DNA from: Isoetes taiwanensis
Taxonomy: Eukaryota > Streptophyta > Lycopodiopsida > Isoetales > Isoetaceae
Assembly (NCBI GenBank): GCA_021234155.1
Contig: JAJEKV010000046.1
Location: forward strand, 2,723,258-2,787,257
DNA length: 64,000 nucleotides
Reading direction: 5' to 3'
The notes beneath the pieces are model-generated. The model worked only from the letters and a program-made list of their open reading frames with translations. It made no database searches and was not told the origin of the DNA. Positions 9,798 through 19,161 of the stretch are shown piece by piece. Each line of letters begins with the position of its first letter. Position 1 is the first letter of the stretch. Both the position numbers and the translations under genes were made by a program.

Positions 9798-11304
9798 GCC
9801 TTATGCGAACAATTTCGGAAGGGGCCGAACTCTTGCGGAAGAAGGACCCAACGAGCAATTAGGCCGGGCGTGGCTTTGTTGATCAAATAAAGAAGAGTTT
9901 GATGGTCAACAAAGAACTTAATCCGGCTACCCAACAAATAATGTCGAAACGTTGGACACGTAAAACTAAGCCCAAAGCTTCGTTCGCTGGCGGCGCAGTA
10001 GTTGGATTCAAGTGGGATTGAGTTTCGCCAGCATAGCAGATTGGTTTATCCGTGGTTTTATTATAAGCCCGAGAGAGAACAGCACCAATGGCAAAGCGGA
10101 AGACGTCAACATGAACATGGAAGGGCTTGTCCCATTGAGGAGGAACAATCTTGCAGGGCTCGAGTAAACAACAACTTCAACTTCACGAAAAGCGACTTCG
10201 CCGGGATTCCAAGCCCAAGTGGATTCATCATCACCCGTGAGTTTATGAATGGGGGCTATGGCCGCAAGTCCAGGAATGAAGGTGGAATAATAATTAACCT
10301 TACCCAGGAAAGAGCGTGTCTCTTTGATATTAGATGGCGCTTGAGCCTTCAGTACACAACTGATTTTAGCGGGATCCGTGGTGATGCCTTCTTGACTGAC
10401 CACATGACCCAACAGAACGCCGGAGGTGACACAAAAGGTACACTTCTCAGGATTGAGACTTATGCCGGATTCATCACATTTTTGAAAGACAAGTTCCAAT
10501 TTTTCCAAGTGATCATCCATGGAGCTGTAGGCTGAAAAATCATCTTGAAAGATCTGAAGAAAAGGTTTATCCTTCATAAAGTCTTGAAACACAGAGAGCA
10601 TGATGTGCTGAAAGGTTGAAGGAGAGTTTGAGAGACCAAAAGGGACCACCTTGTAGGCAAAAGTGCCCCACGGGGTGGTGAAGGTAGTTTTGAGTTGATC
10701 TTCTTTCTTGATAGAAATTTGATTGTACCCAGAGAAACCATCCATGAAAGAGTACATCTCATGACCAGCAACTTCTTCAAGAACCTGATCGGTGAAGGGA
10801 AGCGGAAAATGATCACGCTCCGTCACTTGATTGAGTTTTTTACGTAGTCCATAGCAAAACGCGGATCTTACCATTGTGTTTGAGAGCAATGACGATGGGG
10901 CTCACCCATTGAGAATGTTTGACCTCATAAATCAGGCCATTTGCCAAGAGTTTGTCAATTTCAGCCTTGATGCGGTCCGCGGTAATTTGGGTTGAGCCTA
11001 TCTTTGTCGTTGCTAGATTGCAGTGCATGCATCGATTTGGTAGGAATGGTGAGTTCCCCAATTCTTTTTTGATACCTCGAAGGTCTTTGTAGCTCCAAGC
11101 AAAAATATGTTTGAATTTCTTGAACAGCGTCACAGCGCGTGCTTTATAGGTAGACGTTGTTACCAATGTCCACAATTTCCACTTCGGGAGTTTGAATATG
11201 AGGAACAACCTCCGTGTCCTGAACCTGATGAGCAGGAGGCTGAAACATGACGGGAGGAGCAGCATTTTGCGTGGTGAAGAAAAGAGGCTGCTGAGCGTCA
11301 TCAA
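9690..11304 (-). pseudogene. Element C reverse transcriptase and RNase H
   Basis: The N-terminal part (11304-10840) has KHIFAWSYKDLRGI and GLIYEVKHSQWVSPIV. After a frameshift the 293-codon frame 10008-10889 carries the palm: FPLPFTDQVLEEVAG, MDGFSGYNQISIKKED, VPFGLSNSPSTFQ, the catalytic IFQDDFSAYS, LNPEKCTF and LLGHVVS. RSFLGKVNYYSTFIPGL marks the connection. The RNase H follows in shifting frames to about 9690, with visible FHVHVD, FAIGAVLS, EALGLVL and VDHQTLLYLI, so the usual D, E and D positions are recognisable. The active-site box reads F-Q-D-D; Gln in the second place is uncommon. Multiple frameshifts make it non-functional as read. Confidence 0.85.
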
Positions 11305-11392
11305 GCAAGGTTTGCTTCATGACAGCATGAACATCAACGGTCTCCGAGGAAGGAAGTGGATCAGAAAAATGATCAAGACGTTGAATGCGATT

Positions 11393-11990
11393 TCAGGAAG
11401 CCAGATAAGGGTCCAAGAGAGCCGCCACAGCCTGGTCCTGATCGAGCGTCATGTCACCCCAAGGATCAGCATACTCAGGGTAAGATGAGAGAGGGAGACC
11501 CGCTGGAGGAGCTTGAACATGATAAATATTTTGTGCTTCTTCAGAGTCAGTGTTAGAGATGGAAGGTTCAGCATTCTCGACAGATATCAATTGGCCAGTT
11601 TCCAGATCCATGGTGGCATTTAGATGGCCATCAGTGATAACAAGTTGATCCGTGGCCCAGTAATGAATACTCTTTGCCTGTCGGAGAAAAGGTCTTCTAA
11701 CCAGCATTTCATAGTCACCAGGATCCTCTCCTGCTTTCCAAACGCCAAATTCCAAGGGGAATTTGAGATCACCAATGCTGATATGTAGAAGAGGAGTGAC
11801 GCCTTGAGGTCGCGTGATATGGCCATTGGCCAACTTGATGTCATAAGGGGCACCGCGGTACAATTATTTGATGCCCAATTGCTTAGGAGCTTATCAAGAA
11901 TGAGATTGACAAAGACTACCACCATCAATTTGGACATGTTTGATATGTTGATTGCCGTGGCATGCACCGTGGGTGTTGAAGTTGCAACGA
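11393..11990 (-). pseudogene. Element C aspartic protease region
   Basis: Just downstream of the gag tail, minus-strand frames give HVQIDGGS followed after a one-base shift by VNLILDKLLSNW, then the frame 11393-11863 with YDIKLANGHI, FGVWKAGEDPGDYEMLV and RPFLRQ. This matches the retropepsin-like domain of plant Ty3/gypsy elements, with IDGGS in place of D-S/T-G at the active site. Element B has the same D-G-G form. An acidic linker (NAEPSISNTDSEEAQN) leads to RT. The shift at the active site itself shows decay. Confidence 0.65.
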
Positions 11991-12689
11991 CTCCAACCGT
12001 AACCGTGGGAAGAGGTAACCGATCTTTGAGAGCGGACAGGGTTTCAAAATGGTGGCCGGGCTCAAAGGAATCTTGATCTTGGCAAGTTCTTCACGAAGTT
12101 CCAAGGGAACATGTGAAAAAAGGGTCCGCGGGGATCCGATTGGAGCCGAGTCCGTGGTAAGGAAGCAGAGACTTCTTTGAGAAGCTCAACCTCGGCGACA
12201 ATATTTGGATATGGGAGGCGTGCGCAGTGGATGATGGATGATGACTGTATTTCCGGAGCTCGCTCGAGTAGTGGCATGAACATTTGCCGGGGTGTGACCG
12301 TCAGCAAACTGCATGAGTTCGAGAATACTTTGTCTCACTTTAGGCATGGCGTGAGGCATGAGTTTGTCAAGATCGGGTGCAAAGTGAACTTTTTATCATC
12401 TACATGAGGGATTTCTCTCACAAACAAAAGCGGGTTGCGTGTCATGAGGAATGATGGTCAAAGGGGCGTGAAGCCCCGTGTGTCGTGGTGACGAGACCAA
12501 TCCAATTGGATCTGGCGGGCGGGAGGGTTGAGAGCCCGATAAATCTCCTCCCCGAGCTTGTTGATCCATAGGATTGGAAGTAGACGCCTTGTGACTGCCG
12601 AGGTCGTTGTTGTTGAGGCCGAGGAGGCTTTCTCAAAACAGGACGAGGGCCCTGTTTACCGTTGGCCACCCAAAGTTGATAAGCCGTGA
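11991..12689 (-). pseudogene. Element C gag-protease linker
   Basis: The minus-strand frames here (12442-12669 and 12062-12307) are rich in Pro, Gln and Arg (KPPRPQQQRPRQSQG) and have no folded-domain signature. They bridge the last zinc knuckle and the protease. This looks like the usual low-complexity linker, with frameshifts. Confidence 0.45.
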
Positions 12690-14236
12690 GACGGACTGAA
12701 GCTGGTTGATTTGAACCCGGAAGTTGGACTTGAACTTGAGGAAGTTGAGGACACGCCGTGGTGGTGTGACCCCATTCATGACAATGATAACATTGAGCCT
12801 TTGAAGGATCAAAGGGAGGACGGTTGCCTTGTCCCCCGGTAGGCTGAGATTCTTTGTTGTTGGTTGTTGATCACTACCATTTGTTGTTGAGTTGGATATT
12901 CTTTGAGGATAGAATTTGTTGTTGAGGGTGGTCGGACTTGAAAGACCATTTTATTGCGAAAAGGTGTAGGATGAGAACGAGTGCATTCTTGATTGGCGTG
13001 ATTGCACATATTGCATCTTTTTACAATGAGGAGGTCCATTGGAGGAGTTGCATTCATTTGCCGGATGACCTTGATATTTACAAATAGTGCACGGATGATG
13101 TGAGCCGTTGTGGATTTGCTTGGCGAGGCGGAGCGAGTTCGGGGAACCATGCGAGGGGCATGAAAGGAGTTCCCGGAGAGCAACACCCGGAAAAACATTG
13201 ACCCAATGATTGACCAGGTTCAATGGCCCGCTCCGGAGACTTTGGACGCAGTGTATTCCGGTCATGAGGCGAATGGCAGGAGGGAAGGCCCGCGAGTAAA
13301 ACCAGGCGAGGATCCGGCTTTGGCGTGGGGTACTCCCGAGTTTACCGACGAGAATATGAAGAGCGGTCCGCAAAAATCCCCGGGCGGACTCAGTGGGCTC
13401 TTCTTTGCCGGGTCATTGACTTGCTTGAGGGAGTAATTGATCATCGTCCGTGGTGCCATAATGAGAGGCAAAGGCGGTTTTATTTCCTGCCAACTTTGTT
13501 TCCAGTGACTTTTATTGGCCATCAACCACTGATGAGGGGCGCCTCTGAGCGTGGTCGAAAAGATATGAAATTTGAGTTGGGGCTGAGCATGACCATTCAG
13601 AATGGCCAAGGCTTCAAATTCCTCCATGTGTGCCGAAGCACTTTGATCCAGAGGTTTGCCTTTAGTGTTGCCAAAAGTGGGATAAGTCAGCTTCAAATTA
13701 TGAGAGGGCGATGAAGGCGGAACTGGCGGATAGATAGGTGGATTCGGTGGAGGATATGCAGAAGCATAAAGAGGTGGTACAGTCTGAGACTGAGAGCAAG
13801 GGGGTGGAACGGAAAAAACATGTGGTCCAGCAAAAGCAGCATCTGGTGGGGAAGGGCCTTGTGAGCCATCCTCATTAGGCTTGAGATCAGTGGTTTGGTA
13901 AACAGGAAGAGCATGCTGAAAAGATGGAGAAGACCGAAAAAGTGAGCGTGGGGTAGGGCCAAAAGACACTTGATGGTAGCCCATCCCACGGGAGGTGAAG
14001 AAGTTTGTGATTGAAGAGGGGTGTGGCCCCAAGAAATGTTGATATAGGTCTTGTGTCGAGTGCGGAAATAGTGAGGTGGGGAACGACGGGGTATGTTGTG
14101 GAGATTGCGGTTGTGAACAATGGCGATTACCACGGGGGAGACCCCGGTCGAGAATGAGCACGGTGGGGTAGGAGGTGCCGATCGAGCTCTTGGTGGATCT
14201 GACCTCCCTCAATGTCATAAGCAAAGTGTCATACAT
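12690..14236 (-). pseudogene. Element C Gag with three zinc-knuckle sites
   Basis: The 324-codon frame 13262-14236 starts near the 5' LTR. It has a Pro/Ser/Phe-rich N-terminal half and then the Gag core: LKLTYPTFGNTKGKPLD, HMEEFEALAILN, TTLRGAPHQWLMANK. After a frameshift near 13270, minus-strand frames give a CCHC knuckle CTICKYQGHPANEC (about 13060-13105), a second Cys/His cluster around 12990-13030 (CNMCNHANQEC), and a third CCHC, CYHCHEWGHTTTAC (about 12760-12800). Gag would assemble the particle and package RNA. Two or three knuckles are more than the single one usual in many plant Gags, although element B also has three. Confidence 0.75.
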
Positions 14237-14383
14237 ATCCCAACAGCCTGGCGGCGTTGATGACGCTCAGGCGAGCCGCTTAGCAAAAAGTTCTTGGAGT
14301 GAAACCTCGAAAGGCACATGATGGAAAGAAAAAGAAAGATCCCCAAATCCGGCGATAGTGTTTGGGGTCGGGTCCGAACTCCC

Positions 14384-14935
14384 CGCAAGACTGACCCTCT
14401 ATGAGGCCCCTTGGATCTAACAGAGAATCAGGGGACTATGTCACAGCCCGGGATTTTGCAAAGAAACAAGGAAAAGAGAAAAGAAAACAACAAAGAACAA
14501 TTTAGACAATGATGAGAACAACTTCCCTGATGTCAATGAAGATACATGAGCTCTCGCAATCGAGAGAAAACTGATGTGAGACAAGACTCAAAACTCATCT
14601 AAAAACTCATGTGCTAGCTCTACTCATATATATAGTACAATGGCCTTTGGCCCAATATAGACACTGATCGGTGATTTGGTGCCGACTCCTGGAAGGAGGC
14701 CTGATTTGCAGGAATGCTGGCGGTGCCTCTTGAAGTGCCTAAAATCACGCTGACGCTGACGTAGGCGGTGACGGGCCGTCACTTGTCTGAGCGTCTCCTC
14801 TTGACGCCAGGCGTGGTCTGCTTGGTCTTCTGCTGGGCCTTTGACGACTGACCCGTGCCTGGTTGTGAATCCTTGGCCTTGACTTGGTCCGTCGTATGCA
14901 TGAATAGTCCTGTACCTGGAGGCACAGGACTAAAA
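14384..14935 (-). repeat. 5' LTR of element C (552 bp)
   Basis: It pairs with 4758-5319. The minus-strand 5' end reads TTTTAGTCC (partner TGTTAGTCC) and the 3' end CAGTCTTGCG (partner TGTCTTGCA), so both terminal dinucleotides have mutated. Directly inside it, GGGGAGTTCGGACCCGACCC (14364-14383) is the presumed primer-binding site; I could not assign it to a tRNA. Confidence 0.8.
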
Positions 14936-16124
14936 TTTACCTGTTTTTCTTCACTTGCATTTATGACCAAGATTGGATAGAGCTGCTGTAGGTCATCTTT
15001 TTCTAAGTCCTCTTCCTTCTGTACACATCTGCTTCACAATTTTGCTCTCTTGGCACATGGCACAATTTCCAAGTGGCAAAGCCTGCCAATTCTTCCAAAG
15101 CTTTATCTCTTAGCAAGATCATGTCTTCATTTTTTGCTTGATATTCTCCCAAGACCTGTCTACAAACCAATTGTGAGTCACCGAAAATGACAATGATGCT
15201 CATACCTAGATGCTTGGCTTCTTGCAAACCTGCTATAAGAGCTTTATATTCTGCCATGTTAGAAGTAATATTAGGGAAGCTCCTGCCTACTTTAGTCAAT
15301 AATCTATTGGAAGAGTCCTTGAGAATTGCAGCAGAAGAAGCCACACTCAATCTTTTGGAGACACCACCATCAAACCATAAAAAAGCAAAATTTTCACCTT
15401 TAAATAAGTTCATCTCAATAGCCTGTTTTGGTTCTGGTATTTGATCAGAGGCAGCAAGCTCATACTCCCCACAGGGATTTGGCACCAAAATATCTTCTTC
15501 AATGAAATTCAAAGCTTCAAACTCTCCAACCTTATTGTAGAGAGTTACCTTCTTTCTCCCATTGGATATGGTGCATTCTCCTCTTGACCATACAGGTCTT
15601 GCATCCACTATGGACAACCATTTCCTTCCCAAGAGCAGGTCATAAATGTCAGATTTTTCATCAATTCCTTCAAATGCAACAACCACAAAATTAGCAGCCA
15701 CAATGATTCCTTCTACATCAATTGGCACATTGCTCACAATTCCCATAGGGTTAATTTTAGTATTGGAAAAAGATTTTAGCACCATGGGAGCCTTCTTATC
15801 AATTTCCAGACCACATAATCTCATGATGTGATGAGGCATCACATTGAGCGGTAATCCTCCATCTACCAGTACTTTGGTTAATACTTTCTTACCCATTCTG
15901 GCCACACATGTAAAAGCTCCTGGATAATGTGATTTGTAAGAGCAACTTCATCCTCTTTGGTTAGATTCAAAACCAAAGTTAGCAAATCCACACTGATCTT
16001 GGAATTCTTCAACAAAGATTCAAAATCCTCACTCTCCTTATCCTTCTTCAAGTATTTTTGACAAGGAGGAGAAGGCACAACCTGATTTGGCTTATTTTCC
16101 TTAAACTTGGGTGCATAAGTTTCC
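14936..16124 (-). pseudogene. Element B gag tail, protease and an RNase H placed before RT
   Basis: One 300-codon frame (15003-15905) plus flanking shifted frames gives, in order, a retropepsin-like domain and a type-I RNase H. The protease part has KVLVDGGLPLNVMP at the active site, NVPIDVEGIIVAANFVV and YDLLLGRKWL. The RNase H has WFDGG, NMAEYKALIAGLQEA, VIFGDSQLV and HVPREQNCEAD. All four catalytic acidic positions (D, E, D, D) are visible. After a one-base shift the frame continues EDLEKDDLQQLYP and LVINASEEKQ to 14936, and resumes beyond element C in the RT linker at 4757. The usual Ty3/gypsy order is protease, RT, RNase H; here RNase H precedes RT. The upstream tail (15878-16124) encodes a Lys/Glu-rich gag end. 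Confidence 0.8.
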
Positions 16125-16156
16125 CATTAGGGCGGATTTGGGGTCTGAAAATGGCC
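16125..16156 (+). repeat. Left terminal inverted repeat of element T
   Basis: It begins CATTAGGGCGGATTTGGGG and matches the reverse complement of 30566-30597 at 31 of 32 positions. The gag frame of element B stops exactly here. Confidence 0.7.
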
Positions 16157-17199
16157 CATATCTTGGGTTAAAGATTTCCACGCCGATTCGGCCGGGACCA
16201 ATCAGGTTTGGCGCTTTTTACTAAAAGTCGATATTACTTGGCGGGTAGAAGGATGAGCAGGCTTACTTGGCATCCACATGGCGTATTTTCATGGGGATGT
16301 CTCAGCGCTTTTATTGCAACCATTTTGATGGCACGTATTTTTTAGGGGGAGTAAACCGCCGCCCAAAATAATGGTGACTTTGACCGTGATCTTATCGTCC
16401 ACGAACTCCCTTTGTCAAATTTTGGCGCCAAACTTCATCTTGTCACCCAGGCGCCTCTCGTGCATCCTCTCGCCTTCACTCCTCATCCGCAATCCATGTC
16501 TCCTGTAATTTCGTGTTCTTGCCCCATTTACGGAACTCCCAAGGTCAAGAAGTGGGAGGTTTTGTCTCAATAGGTTGATGGGTGAGTATGTTTGCCATCA
16601 ACGAGGGGCGAGAGCATAGAGTTAAGCGACAAAAGGTGATCGAGGCGTCTTGGACACATTGGATAGGTAGGATAAAAGAGTTCAAGTTGAATTCTAGCGG
16701 TAGGAAAGTGGAAAGTATAACAATACGACATGCATATACCCCTTCGATATGGCCAAAGAGCTAATCTCCACCAAAAGCGACTTCCCAAAATTGCCCGCTA
16801 AATGGTAACCACCTTATCGGATCACACGACGCCGGCTATACATGCGACTACTTAGCTGCGTAGAGATAGTTTGGCGTCAGGTGATCTCCTTTATTTTCAT
16901 TTCTTTTGTTGACACGTGTTTACAAAACAAATTTATTGTGCGTGGTTTATGTTTATCGGGGCGTCGTGGATGTCATTCCGCCGAAAGTATTAGTAGTGTA
17001 CTTGTCGTGTATCACATAGACATCGGAATTGTCCTTTTTCAAGGTATGGATGCCGTGACCTTGTGGGGTATAGGCATCCGGTTTTCGGACATGATTATAA
17101 CGTAAAGGTCGGAAACCGAGCTTGAGGCGGTTGAATTGCCCCTTTAAGTGAACTTTGTAAGCCACGGACTAATGAGAACAATGTAATTGCAATGAAGAA
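16157..17199. other. Left subterminal region of element T
   Basis: There is no convincing ORF here. The stretch holds GC-skewed patches, many GGCG and TTTGGCGCC runs, and the first hairpin (16819-16888). It may hold promoter sequence for the ORF at 17230. Short plus and minus frames of 60-87 codons show no motif. Confidence 0.35.
16819..16888. repeat. Element T hairpin 1
   Basis: The left arm GGATCACACGACGCC and right arm GGCGTCAGGTGATCTCC pair imperfectly around a loop of about 40 nt. It belongs to the recurrent GATCACAC / GTGTGATC family. Confidence 0.6.
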
Positions 17200-17229
17200 A
17201 TGCATGGTCCGACGAGGGTGCAAGCGGGA

Positions 17230-17757
17230 ATGTCCGAAAAACGGAGGCGTGAGGATGAGTTTCAAAATCTTCACCGTTTGAGGTATTTGCTAACATATTC
17301 AGATGGTAGCGAGGAAGTTGAAAAGCTCCAGAAGACATATCGTGCTTTCTCCCCCCACAACGATTTTGTGGATGGCTTATTTTTGGTTCCGACACAGGAT
17401 GTTCGATTCCACGAATCATCCGGTCAACTAACAGAGGTCCGCGTAGTTAAGTCCTCCTTTAAGTTCGAGATACTTTCTTCCAAAACAATATTTATCGTTA
17501 ATTGTCAACTAGAACGAAGGAAACAGAAAAAGAGAGGTCGCACAACTTTTTGGGAGCCGCTTTTGAGGACCATAACGGACCTTTCCGATGCGGTGGATAT
17601 TCGAGTATGGAGAGGGGAGGAAGTCATTTATACAGCCACCATGGAAGCGAATGGCCATTATCGAGCTAAGAGTGCTAATGGAGACAGAGGAGATTACGGC
17701 GACTTCCATTATTTCATTGATGGCATTAGGGTTGGTTCGGGCAAGAGGGAAATGTAA
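17230..17757 (+). CDS. Intact 175-residue unknown ORF in element T
   Basis: This is the longest intact frame in element T. It can start at 17230 (MSEKRRREDEF) or at an in-frame ATG at 17200. The N-terminus is basic. The middle contains YLLTYSDGSEEVEKLQ, a hydrophobic LFLVPTQDVRF, the strand-like pair FKFEILSSKTIFIVNC and a basic ERRKQKKRGR. The C-terminal third has VDIRVWRGEEVIYTATM and DGIRVGSG, suggesting a mixed alpha/beta fold. I see no signal peptide, membrane span or catalytic signature, and I do not recognise a family. It stands out because nearly every other coding region in element T is frameshifted. It precedes the H3-like pseudogene on the same strand. Confidence 0.5.
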   Translation: MSEKRRREDEFQNLHRLRYLLTYSDGSEEVEKLQKTYRAFSPHNDFVDGLFLVPTQDVRFHESSGQLTEVRVVKSSFKFEILSSKTIFIVNCQLERRKQKKRGRTTFWEPLLRTITDLSDAVDIRVWRGEEVIYTATMEANGHYRAKSANGDRGDYGDFHYFIDGIRVGSGKREM

Positions 17758-17830
17758 AGTTTAGTGAGTTCGCGATCAACAAGAAATTGTCTATCGCCTA
17801 GCGCTTTGAATCTCGGTTTTTTATTTGTGT

Positions 17831-17888
17831 TTTTGTCCGATGTTTTTAGGGTTCCGTATTTTGTCCGATATTTTTTTAGGGTTCCGTA
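17831..17888 (+). repeat. Tandem duplication, 28-30 bp x2
   Basis: TTTTGTCCGATGTTTTTAGG is followed by GTTCCGTA, and the unit is repeated at once with two extra bases. It lies in the 3' flank of the 175-residue ORF. Confidence 0.7.
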
Positions 17889-18010
17889 CAATTATTTAAA
17901 AACGTTACCATCATATTTTACTTTAACTTCTATTTTTTACTATTTATCTCTTGCCAGTTGTCTATTTTTGTCGGTGTTAAAAGTATAAAGCGCCATCCAT
18001 TTGAGAAGCC

Positions 18011-18850
18011 ATGGCAAGAACTAAGTAAACTGCAAGGATCCATCCGGTGGTGTAAGGCCGGTGATTACATTAGTCGCCTCCTTCATCCGACCTGAAGTCT
18101 CGATAGAGATTCTCCTCCTCCCACCATGCCTACCGAGAAGACCGAGAAAAGAAATCCGCGATGACAGGTGGGCGGGAGAAGCACTCCGGGAGTAAGTAGG
18201 GAGGTAAACTGCCGGTTCGAGACGGAGGATGAAAATGTGAGAGACCGGGCGAAAGCGTAATATGACGCCGATTAATTATTGGCTGCCGCCCTCTTTCTGT
18301 TTCTTACTGCTCCTCCCGCTCCTCCTCCGGTGGAGGCGCGTGACCTTCAAATCAAAGGAGGAGGCCCAACGCCTTGAAAGGGGAAGGCTAATTGTGAAAT
18401 GTGAGGAGGCGGCCGGAAGAGTGGCCGAGGAACAACCCGCAAATGCTTGGGGTGAGGAGATCAGGAAGAGTCGGGTAGAGCAACAAAGCTCCAAATCTTC
18501 GGGTCGGGTGAGGGTAGTGGGCCCTAAGGCGGAAGACTAAGCCTAGCATTAAAAAAGCTTCTTGAGATTAAGAAGTATCGTAAGAGCACCGGTGAGATGG
18601 TCATTCGCGTCTCCCATTTGGGTTGTTCTTTCGTGAAAGAGATTGCAAGAGTGTGGTCGCGATACATCATACCGATTCTGAGAATTCAAGCAAGCGCCTT
18701 AAATGCTCTTCAAATGGCTTCGGAAGCGGTTGGTGTCGATTCTGTTCGAGGGACTCGCAGACTTGCAGACAATACATGCCAAGCGGGTGGATATCATACC
18801 AAGGACATGCGCCTGCGCCCACGCATAAGGGATCCCGAAAGTACTATGGT
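18011..18850 (+). pseudogene. Histone H3-like gene, degenerate
   Basis: H3 is a core nucleosome protein. At 18011 an ATG opens MARTK, then a TAA where Gln would be, then TAR; shifted codons reading STGG and KA follow, so the canonical H3 tail start is recognisable. The core lies at 18541-18840: ALKKLLEIKKYRKST corresponds to the ALREIRKYQKST of H3, FVKEIA to the LVREIA block, and ASALNALQMASEA to the helix-2 block. A frameshift then gives LFEGLADLQTIHAKRVDII, and another gives KDMRLRPRIR. The core is far from plant H3, which is nearly invariant. A 92-codon ORF (18262-18540) occupies the gap, so an intron or insertion separates tail and core. It could be a captured plant copy or an H3-like gene of viral type; I cannot tell which. 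Confidence 0.7.
18262..18540 (+). CDS. Small membrane-anchored-type ORF, unknown
   Basis: This frame of 92 codons starts at an ATG (MTPINYWLPPS). Residues 8-23 are a hydrophobic stretch (LPPSFCFLLLLPLLLRW) followed by Arg-Arg, as in a signal anchor. The remaining 65 residues are highly charged (KSKEEAQRLERGRLIVKCEE and onward). It lies between the two recognisable parts of the H3-like gene, in the same orientation, and stops at TAA just before the H3 core. It may be an intron-internal chance frame, or part of an insertion into the H3 gene. No family is recognised. Confidence 0.3.
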   Translation: MTPINYWLPPSFCFLLLLPLLLRWRRVTFKSKEEAQRLERGRLIVKCEEAAGRVAEEQPANAWGEEIRKSRVEQQSSKSSGRVRVVGPKAED

Positions 18851-18938
18851 CAAAATTTTTATGGTGAACACAACAAGAAGAAAGACTTCTTTCTTAGAAG
18901 CCTAGGTTAGACTTTGTATTTTTTTAATGTTATCGTGA

Positions 18939-19008
18939 GGATCACACCTATCGCTAAACAAGCATTGTGTTTTTGTTGCACATAGTAGTCTTCACGTAGG
19001 TGTGATCC
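18939..19008. repeat. Element T hairpin 2, downstream of the H3-like gene
   Basis: The 12-bp arms GGATCACACCTA (18939-18950) and TAGGTGTGATCC (18997-19008) pair perfectly around a 46-nt loop. The bases after CACAC are CTA rather than GAC, and the partner arm has changed to match. Confidence 0.75.
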
Positions 19009-19010
19009 AA

Positions 19011-19034
19011 CCCTAACCTAACCCTAACCCTAAA
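19011..19034 (+). repeat. Short telomere-like run
   Basis: CCCTAACCTAACCCTAACCC plus TAAAA follows hairpin 2 directly. The unit is CCCTAA, not the CCCTAAA usual in most plants. It is too short to be a telomere remnant with certainty. Confidence 0.5.
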
Positions 19035-19161
19035 ATGTATGGACAAATCCCCACAACGGCCGCGGTGTCCCCTTTCATAATCGACAGCGGCTACTTGAGT
19101 TCGTAGTGGCAGCGCCTTACCGCTCCCTAAACATCTTCTTGCTTTAGGTGCCGCCTTCGCC

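Larger units (their letters stand above)
4758..14935 (-). mobile_element. Element C, complete-length Ty3/gypsy retrotransposon
   Basis: Two similar LTRs (4758-5319 and 14384-14935) enclose gag, protease, RT, RNase H and integrase in Ty3/gypsy order on the minus strand. A purine tract abuts the 3' LTR. The total length is 10.2 kb. About 3 kb lies between integrase and the 3' LTR, holding extra reading frames on both strands. Frameshifts are scattered through all domains, and the LTRs differ by many substitutions and small indels, so the insertion is old and inactive. Flanking bases do not show a clear target-site duplication (ACTCC on the left, TTTAC on the right). Confidence 0.85.

Noticed and set aside
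10002-10535. Plus-strand 177-codon ORF
   Set aside because: It lies exactly opposite the RT palm and RNase H of element C. The RT motifs on the minus strand are unambiguous, so this frame is a shadow.
13325-13714. Plus-strand 129-codon ORF
   Set aside because: It is antisense to element C gag, with no motif or promoter.
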